A stretch of DNA of 64,000 nt, from positions 1,612,001 to 1,676,000 of the forward strand of contig NZ_CP118158.1 in assembly GCF_028747785.1 (NCBI RefSeq), written 5' to 3'. The notes under the pieces are model-generated. The model was not told where the DNA came from, did not search any database, and was given only the letters and a program-made list of their open reading frames with translations. The translations under genes were made by a program, and so were the position numbers. Positions 59,197 through 64,000 of the stretch are shown piece by piece (the first letter of the stretch is position 1; each line of letters opens with the position of its first letter). The DNA comes from Halosimplex aquaticum (lineage in GTDB: Archaea; Halobacteriota; Halobacteria; Halobacteriales; Haloarculaceae).

Positions 59197-60447
59197 CTAC
59201 GGCAGAGTTGCCTTGAGCGCCCACTTCTCGAGGCCTCTGCGTTCCACCTCGTATTCAGAGAGTACGTCACTCGGATCCCCATCGGCATCCACCAAGTCGA
59301 TCAGAAAGTCACCAACTGGAGTCGGATCGCGGTCGCTGACGAGATAGAGTGGCTCACTGGGTTCGAGGGAGTCGAACGCCGTTCGCACGCGGTCGACGCG
59401 TTCTTGCGCCTCGAGCCCGCGGATGTCGAGCGGGTCCTCGGGCAGTTCGAGACGATCCGCGGTATCGAGGCGGTCGTCGACGGCGTCGGCGACCGACCGG
59501 AAGGCCTCGGGCGCCGTGCCTGGTTCCGGTTTCATCTGCAGATCGGTCGAGAACGGGAGGCGCGCTAGCACTGGCATCTCGAGGTCGTCGGCCAGCGAGC
59601 GGTCGGGAAACATGTCATGGGGGTGGCCACAGTCCTCGCAGACGAACCGCTCCATATTCACGACGCAACCGAGGACGGGAACGCCGTTCTCCTCGAAGAG
59701 GCGGCGGCTCCGCCGGGTGTCCTCGACGCTGGTGTGGAACGGCGTCGTGACGAAGACCACGCCGTCGACGGGTACCTCTTGCAGCGTCGTCAGGAGGACG
59801 TCACTGGTCCCGGGCGGCAGGTCGATGACGAGTGTGTCGGGGTCGTCCCACGCGGTGTCGGCGAACAGGTCAGAGAGGGCATCGTGAGCCATCGCGCCGC
59901 GCCAGGCCAGCGGCCCCCCCTCGGTCATCAATCCGACGCTCATCACCTCCATGTCGTCGACAGTGGCTGGGATAGGGTTATCATTCTCGTCTGACATGAT
60001 CGGTCCCGCCACGTCGAGCAGCGAGGGCGCGTTCGGGCCGAAGATGTCGGCGTCGAAGAGCGCGGTATCGCGGTCGGCAGCGAAGGCGCAAGCCAATTGC
60101 GTGGCGACCGTCGACTTGCCCACGCCGCCCTTCGTTGAGGCGACGGCGACCACGGTGTCGATCTCCGCGATCGATACCCGGTCGCCAGTGTCGACCTGCG
60201 CGGGCTCGACGTGTGCGGACTCGACGCCATCGACGCTCCGGACCGCCCGCAGCATTGTCTCCATCACTTCGGTGGTGGTCCGTGGGTCGAACTGTGCCAA
60301 GTCGGCCTCGACAGTGACTGAATCGCCGTCGACAGTGATGTCAGCGACGAGACCGGCCTCGAAGACGTTCATCCCGCTCCGGGAGTCTTCGACCGCCCGG
60401 AGGCTCGCTTCCACATCGTCTCGTAGGTGGGGTTTGGATTCGCTCAT
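59197..60447 (-). CDS. Mrp/NBP35-type Fe-S carrier ATPase fused to DUF2249
   Basis: The 416-residue protein has an N-terminal DUF59-like region (residues 10-83), the deviant Walker A ASTKGGVGKSTVATQLACAF (about 105-113), IFGPNAPSLLDVAGP, the Mrp stretch GGPLAWRGAMAHDALSDLF, DLPPGTSDVLLTTLQEVP and a cysteine pair in FVCEDCGHPHDMF. Residues 340-416 form a DUF2249 domain (LDIRGLEAQERVDRVRTAFD, LYLVSDRDPTPVGDFL). Mrp proteins carry 4Fe-4S clusters to targets. It is last in the operon, 28 bp after the HEAT gene, and may load a respiratory enzyme. Confidence 0.9.
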   Translation of the reverse strand: MSESKPHLRDDVEASLRAVEDSRSGMNVFEAGLVADITVDGDSVTVEADLAQFDPRTTTEVMETMLRAVRSVDGVESAHVEPAQVDTGDRVSIAEIDTVVAVASTKGGVGKSTVATQLACAFAADRDTALFDADIFGPNAPSLLDVAGPIMSDENDNPIPATVDDMEVMSVGLMTEGGPLAWRGAMAHDALSDLFADTAWDDPDTLVIDLPPGTSDVLLTTLQEVPVDGVVFVTTPFHTSVEDTRRSRRLFEENGVPVLGCVVNMERFVCEDCGHPHDMFPDRSLADDLEMPVLARLPFSTDLQMKPEPGTAPEAFRSVADAVDDRLDTADRLELPEDPLDIRGLEAQERVDRVRTAFDSLEPSEPLYLVSDRDPTPVGDFLIDLVDADGDPSDVLSEYEVERRGLEKWALKATLP

Positions 60448-60475
60448 GAATGAGATCTTGAAGACAGGCCGTCCC

Positions 60476-61408
60476 TCACAGCGTCGGCTGGCGGTTCAGC
60501 AGGTCCTCGCCGGGCAACAGCGTATCACCCTCCTCCAGCGCACCGGCGAACTGGCGCCGGAACCGGTCGGGGTCGACCGAGCGGGCGTGTCTGGCTGTCA
60601 GGGCGACAATGTCACTGTCATCCGACATCGCGAGCCCCTCTAGGGTTTTGCGGGCCCGGTCGTCGTCGATCCCCCCAAGGACGTGCGCGGCCCACTCGCG
60701 GACGCGGTCGCTCGGGTCCGCGGCCAGTTCGAGGGCCTCGTCGAGGATCGCCTCGCCGCGGAGCTTGAACAGGGAGACGAGCGCATTGCGCCGCGCCGCG
60801 TGGTGTTCGTCCGAGAGCGCCGACTCCAGCCGGTCAGCGTAGCGTTCCCGGTCGATCCGGTCGAGCGCGACCAGCGCCTCCGCGCGGACCCACGGGTCGT
60901 CGTCCTCGACCGACACCTTCAGGGCTACGTTGCCTGCACCGTCGGCCCGAAGTTTCGCCAGCGACTCGACGGCAAACTGGCGGACGTCAGCGTCCTCGTC
61001 CGTCAGTGCCACCGACGAGAGCGCCTTTACGACCGCCGGCGATCCGTCGGTCTCGGCGAGGGCGAGCGCGGCGCGGCGGCGGTCTTTCAGCTGTCCATCG
61101 GTCAGATCGTCGAGTAGCTCGCGCGCTGAGCCGTCAACCACCGGGCCGGTGTCAGCCGCCGTCAGGTCCTCCGGGTCCATCTCGCCGATGGTCACGTCCC
61201 GGCTTACCTCGATATCCGCGAGGCTATCGAGTGTATGGCCGAACCCAGGGCTCTTCGTCGGGTCGAGCTGCGGGTCGGGCTCTTCTTCTATCTCCTCGTA
61301 CCCAGGGTCCTCCTCGTAAGGGTCGCTCGAACAGCCGCAGGCGTCGCCGCAGCCGCAGTCGTGGTTCGCGTCGCCGTGCTCGTGGTCTTGGCTATGGTCG
61401 TGACTCAT
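60476..61408 (-). CDS. HEAT-repeat protein with His/Cys-rich N-terminus
   Basis: The 310-residue protein opens with a metal-binding-like region, MSHDHSQDHEHGDANHDCGC and GDACGCSSD, then a long set of about six HEAT repeats (residues 105-300), such as VRQFAVESLAKLRADGAGNV, WVRAEALVALDRIDRERYAD and AARRNALVSLFKLRGEAILD. The repeat part is a protein-binding scaffold. It overlaps the upstream membrane gene by 4 nt and precedes the Mrp gene. Likely an accessory in respiratory enzyme assembly, by context. Confidence 0.88.
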   Translation of the reverse strand: MSHDHSQDHEHGDANHDCGCGDACGCSSDPYEEDPGYEEIEEEPDPQLDPTKSPGFGHTLDSLADIEVSRDVTIGEMDPEDLTAADTGPVVDGSARELLDDLTDGQLKDRRRAALALAETDGSPAVVKALSSVALTDEDADVRQFAVESLAKLRADGAGNVALKVSVEDDDPWVRAEALVALDRIDRERYADRLESALSDEHHAARRNALVSLFKLRGEAILDEALELAADPSDRVREWAAHVLGGIDDDRARKTLEGLAMSDDSDIVALTARHARSVDPDRFRRQFAGALEEGDTLLPGEDLLNRQPTL

Positions 61409-62418
61409 GTGGAACCTCCGTCAGTTGCGGTAGACTCGTCCGTGCTCGCGTCGTCACTCGTTGGGGGCCGTCCGGCGGTCACAGCCGGTCCGATCGCCGC
61501 GAGGAATGCCACGGCGAGGACGGCACCCAGCGCTCGGGGGATCGACGACGGTACGCCCGCCGCGAGCAGAAGGACACCTACGACGGCGGTGTCGGGCGCC
61601 GTCTCCAGCACGCCGTACGTTATCGTCGCCGTCAGTCCGCCGAGGGCGACTGCGAGCAGGGCGACCGGCGCGCCGACAACGCTCCCGGCGATCAGCGCGA
61701 CCGCCCCCGTCGTGAACGGTGCGGCGGCGCTTACCCAGAACGTCCCCACTGCGGCGACACCCCCGACCACCAGCGGGACGGTGCCCGGGCGAATGCCCAG
61801 CGGCGTCGCGGCCATCCCGACGAGCACGAGGACGGTACCGGTGGGTCGGAACAGCGCCGGACGGACACCGGCCGCGCCGAACAGCGACAGCGTGACCCCG
61901 CCGAGTAGTACCGCGCCGACGACCACGCTGACGGCCGCGCCGTCACTGGGGGCAGAGACATCACGCTCGGCGTCGGCCCCGGCCGCCGCAAGCAGTCCCG
62001 CCGTCGCCCGACCGGTGAGCGTGAGCCATCCGCCGGCGATGACGGCACCGACGGCCGGGGACTGGGCGGCAGGCGCTACCGCCGACAGGAGACCGAAGAC
62101 GCCGGCGATCACGAGTCCGAGACGGCTCCAGCCGTCAGCTGTCACACCGACCGCGAGCACCCCGAGCGCCGGCCCGACGGTCGCGGCAGTCGAGACGAAG
62201 TCGAACCACTGCCCCGAGGCGGCCGCCGGGAGGACGATAGGACTGTTCAACGCGACTCGCGTGAGGGTCAGCGACGCCAGTCCAGCGATCGCGACGACAG
62301 CTGCAGCCGCCCGGACGCGCCGCCTGCGGACAGGGGGGATGGTTGCCGCGGCGACGGTCGCGGCGTCACTGGCCGCGGTTCGGGCGCGCTCCCGGAGCAG
62401 ACCGGTCGACCGGCGCAT
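61405..62418 (-). CDS. multi-helix membrane protein in the TorD operon
   Basis: The 337-residue protein has about ten hydrophobic helices with Ala/Gly/Val-rich composition and an Arg-rich cytoplasmic start (MRRSTGLLRERARTAASDAA). No sequence motif identifies heme ligands with confidence. It begins 1 nt past the TorD stop and overlaps the HEAT gene by 4 nt. By context it may be the membrane anchor or an assembly factor of a molybdopterin respiratory enzyme. Confidence 0.7.
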   Translation of the reverse strand: MRRSTGLLRERARTAASDAATVAAATIPPVRRRRVRAAAAVVAIAGLASLTLTRVALNSPIVLPAAASGQWFDFVSTAATVGPALGVLAVGVTADGWSRLGLVIAGVFGLLSAVAPAAQSPAVGAVIAGGWLTLTGRATAGLLAAAGADAERDVSAPSDGAAVSVVVGAVLLGGVTLSLFGAAGVRPALFRPTGTVLVLVGMAATPLGIRPGTVPLVVGGVAAVGTFWVSAAAPFTTGAVALIAGSVVGAPVALLAVALGGLTATITYGVLETAPDTAVVGVLLLAAGVPSSIPRALGAVLAVAFLAAIGPAVTAGRPPTSDDASTDESTATDGGST

Positions 62419-62419
62419 C

Positions 62420-63145
62420 TCACTCGCCCTCCAGTCGGTCGACCAGTTCCGCCCGCTCGGCCGCCGTGAACTCGTCGATCAGACGGACGAACCGGCCGTA
62501 GACGCCGGTGTTCGGTTCGTCGTCGATGCGCTCGCGGACGCCCTCGATCGTCGGTCGAAGGTGGCGGTCAAGCAGATCGAGGCGGGACCGGGCGGCGTCG
62601 GCGCCGTCACTCGCGGCCTCCCGGCGACCGAGATACCCCGCGAACTCCAGCTGGAGGCGGAGGTGGTCGTGGTGGTCGCGGTCGTCGGCCGCCGGCCGGA
62701 CATCGTAGTAGTCGTATGCCCGGGCGAGGTCGAGGTTCACGTCCGTCCACGAGGCCTCGGGTCGGTACGCCGTCTCGTAGAGTGGGACCGGGGGTTCGTC
62801 CGTCGAGAGCGTCCCGTCCGTCCGGTCCTCGTACTCCGAGTAGCCGATGACGAACAGGTCGTTGTACCGGGCCGCGAGCGTCTCGTAATCGTCCGTTGTT
62901 TGCACGCCTTCGACGGAGACATCGAGTGGCGTCCGCGAGAGCAACTCCTCGAACCGAGCCCGCAGGGCACCTCCGGCGAGCGCGTCGTACAGTTCGTCGG
63001 TCGGGTGCTCGACGGCGCTGGCCGACAGTGCGTAGACGGTTCCGCGGGCCGCCGCGTCAGTGTCGAGCATCGACGGGTCGACCGACGGGTCCGCCGGAGG
63101 CTCCTCCGCGTCAGTTTCAGTCCGTTCGGTCGTGTCGGGTGCCAT
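62420..63145 (-). CDS. TorD/NarJ-type molecular chaperone
   Basis: The 241-residue protein has a Glu/Asp-rich start then GTVYALSASAVEHPTDELYD, YNDLFVIGYSEYEDR, VPLYETAYRPEASWTDVNLD, LARAYDYYDVRPAADDRDHH and HDHLRLQLEFAGYLGRREAA, the pattern of the TorD/DmsD/NarJ family. These chaperones bind Tat signals and help insert molybdopterin into their enzyme. Its 1-nt overlap with the gamma-subunit gene implies one operon for an exported molybdoenzyme. Confidence 0.88.
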   Translation of the reverse strand: MAPDTTERTETDAEEPPADPSVDPSMLDTDAAARGTVYALSASAVEHPTDELYDALAGGALRARFEELLSRTPLDVSVEGVQTTDDYETLAARYNDLFVIGYSEYEDRTDGTLSTDEPPVPLYETAYRPEASWTDVNLDLARAYDYYDVRPAADDRDHHDHLRLQLEFAGYLGRREAASDGADAARSRLDLLDRHLRPTIEGVRERIDDEPNTGVYGRFVRLIDEFTAAERAELVDRLEGE

Positions 63146-63993
63146 CAGGACTCACTCCTCCTGACCGCGATCGCAGTCACCACGACGACCACGGCGATGG
63201 CGAGCCCGGCGATCGTCCAGAGGACGGTCCGATACGGCGGTCCAGCCGGTTCCGGTCCGAACGGGAGCGTCTGCCACTCGCTGACGGCCTTCCGGCCCGC
63301 GCGCTCGGCGTTGGACCCGTTCCAGACGGCGATCGAGATGGGGACATCCTGGTCGGTCGTCACCGAGACCCGGTCGCGGCGTTCGGCGGTCAGGTTCCGG
63401 GCAAATACGACCGACCACCGGCCGTCGCTGTAGGTGGCGTTGGCAGCGATCCGCGTCTCGTTGAACGGCGTCGTCGACCCTGGACCGGCGGCGAGCAACT
63501 CCTGGCGACCCATCGCGCCGTTCCACCACCAGACGTTGACCGGCGACTGCGGGCTGCCCATGGCGATGCCGGGCTGCTGGCTGGCATTCGCGGGGAACTG
63601 CACGCCAACGGCGTCGCCGTATGAGTTGAGCGTCGGCGTCTCGTACTGTGAGGGCGTGACGTTGCCGTCGCGGGTCGCGTCGGGCCAGGACACCCGGACG
63701 AACAGGTACTGGTCCGTGTAGGCCGCCTGGACGTTCGCCCGATCGACCGACGTCTCGTTTGCGTCGGGGACCTGACTGGGCGCGCTCGTCAGCGCGACCG
63801 TCGCGACGGACAGCCGGTCCCACACCGGCGCGGCGGGGTTCGCCAACGACTCGGCCTCCGACTGGGTGGCCTGCGCGAGCGGGATTTCGTCGGCCGGGGC
63901 GCCCGCGACAAGCAGCGGGACGGCCGCCGCCGCGAGGACGAGCGCGACGGCGACGATCAGTTTCCGCCCGAGGCCTCGCTCCCCCGGCATCAA
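63145..63993 (-). CDS. ethylbenzene-dehydrogenase-like heme-binding gamma subunit
   Basis: The 282-residue protein has an N-terminal signal/anchor (KLIVAVALVLAAAAVPLLVA), an EBDH/DMS-dehydrogenase gamma-like beta domain (VQAAYTDQYLFVRVSWPDAT, YGDAVGVQFPANASQQ, WWWNGAMGRQELLAAGP) with Met residues that could ligate heme, then a C-terminal helix (VLWTIAGLAIAVVVVVTAIA). Such subunits carry electrons from the molybdoenzyme outside the cell. It is the first complete gene of the operon at the window edge; the catalytic genes probably lie to the right. Confidence 0.83.
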   Translation of the reverse strand: MMPGERGLGRKLIVAVALVLAAAAVPLLVAGAPADEIPLAQATQSEAESLANPAAPVWDRLSVATVALTSAPSQVPDANETSVDRANVQAAYTDQYLFVRVSWPDATRDGNVTPSQYETPTLNSYGDAVGVQFPANASQQPGIAMGSPQSPVNVWWWNGAMGRQELLAAGPGSTTPFNETRIAANATYSDGRWSVVFARNLTAERRDRVSVTTDQDVPISIAVWNGSNAERAGRKAVSEWQTLPFGPEPAGPPYRTVLWTIAGLAIAVVVVVTAIAVRRSES

Positions 63994-64000
63994 TCATCGA

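Noticed and set aside
58886-59224. Leftward 112-codon frame between the broken regulator and Mrp
   Set aside because: Mixed basic and Cys-rich composition, no motif, and overlap with the Mrp 3' end; likely not a gene.
61006-63433. Very long rightward frames (up to 732 codons) opposite the HEAT/TorD operon
   Set aside because: Low-complexity Ala/Thr/Arg composition and full overlap with the convincing leftward operon genes.

Overview
The window reads as chromosome or large-plasmid DNA of a halophilic archaeon (class Halobacteria). Proteins are very acidic, coding sequence is GC-rich, a TFB-type initiation factor and a Bat-type HTH regulator are present, lipobox/Tat signals are haloarchaeal in style, and several families (CGCGG RiPP precursors, halophilic 2Fe-2S ferredoxin, DUF2249 proteins, small zinc ribbons) are typical of this class. 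The gene content points to facultative anaerobic or redox metabolism: hemerythrins, a RIC/ScdA iron-sulfur repair protein, two SufB, ferredoxins, a multicopper oxidase beside a heme-copper-oxidase-like membrane protein, and at the right edge an operon with a TorD-type chaperone and an ethylbenzene-dehydrogenase-like gamma subunit that normally accompanies molybdopterin respiratory enzymes.

Layout. 1-4.6 kb is a scarred zone: a cystathionine gamma-synthase gene split by a 1069-bp IS, a relic of a MIP18-like gene, and a second related IS whose target duplications enclose a cupin gene. 4.6-15.9 kb holds small membrane proteins, TusA-like and CopD-like genes, an SRPBCC/CGCGG-precursor pair, the oxidase-like membrane protein, the multicopper oxidase, and a TPP-enzyme/aldehyde-dehydrogenase operon. 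16-31.4 kb holds SufB-1, hemerythrins (one broken), zinc ribbons, a second CGCGG precursor, housekeeping-like enzymes (DUF488, AhpD-like, DUF309, GlpD), an ABCE1-like ATPase without its iron-sulfur cysteines, SdhB, a MIP18-like gene and a HemL fragment. 31.7-41.2 kb holds a dicarboxylate symporter, the third CGCGG precursor with two radical SAM/SPASM enzymes, a cupin/cupin/membrane operon under a palindromic operator, DsrE, DtxR-type and DUF2249 genes, a second CopD-like protein, an HMA domain protein and two ferredoxin genes, one internally deleted. 41.25-47.5 kb starts with another IS copy and continues as an accessory island (DUF2270 protein, two tandem membrane paralogues, HTH, lipoprotein) bracketed by IS-end-like sequences. 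47.6-59 kb holds DUF2249 proteins, a ferredoxin, SufB-2, TFB, a ComA homologue, RIC, a four-domain DUF2249 protein, a Bat-type regulator, an ABC-ATPase/ferredoxin chimera and a doubly frameshifted zinc-ribbon regulator. 59.2-64 kb is one leftward operon (gamma subunit, TorD, membrane protein, HEAT protein, Mrp ATPase with a DUF2249 tail) whose promoter-proximal genes lie beyond the window.

How the genes work together (inference). The recurring theme is sulfur/iron-sulfur/metal handling and oxygen- or NO-linked stress: SufB, Mrp, MIP18-like, RIC, DsrE, TusA-like and seven DUF2249 domains, plus the rSAM/CGCGG peptide-modification system. The window is also rich in gene debris (split, truncated, frameshifted and fused genes), consistent with repeated IS activity. 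No tRNA, rRNA or CRISPR array was recognised. All family assignments were made by eye from sequence, without database searches.
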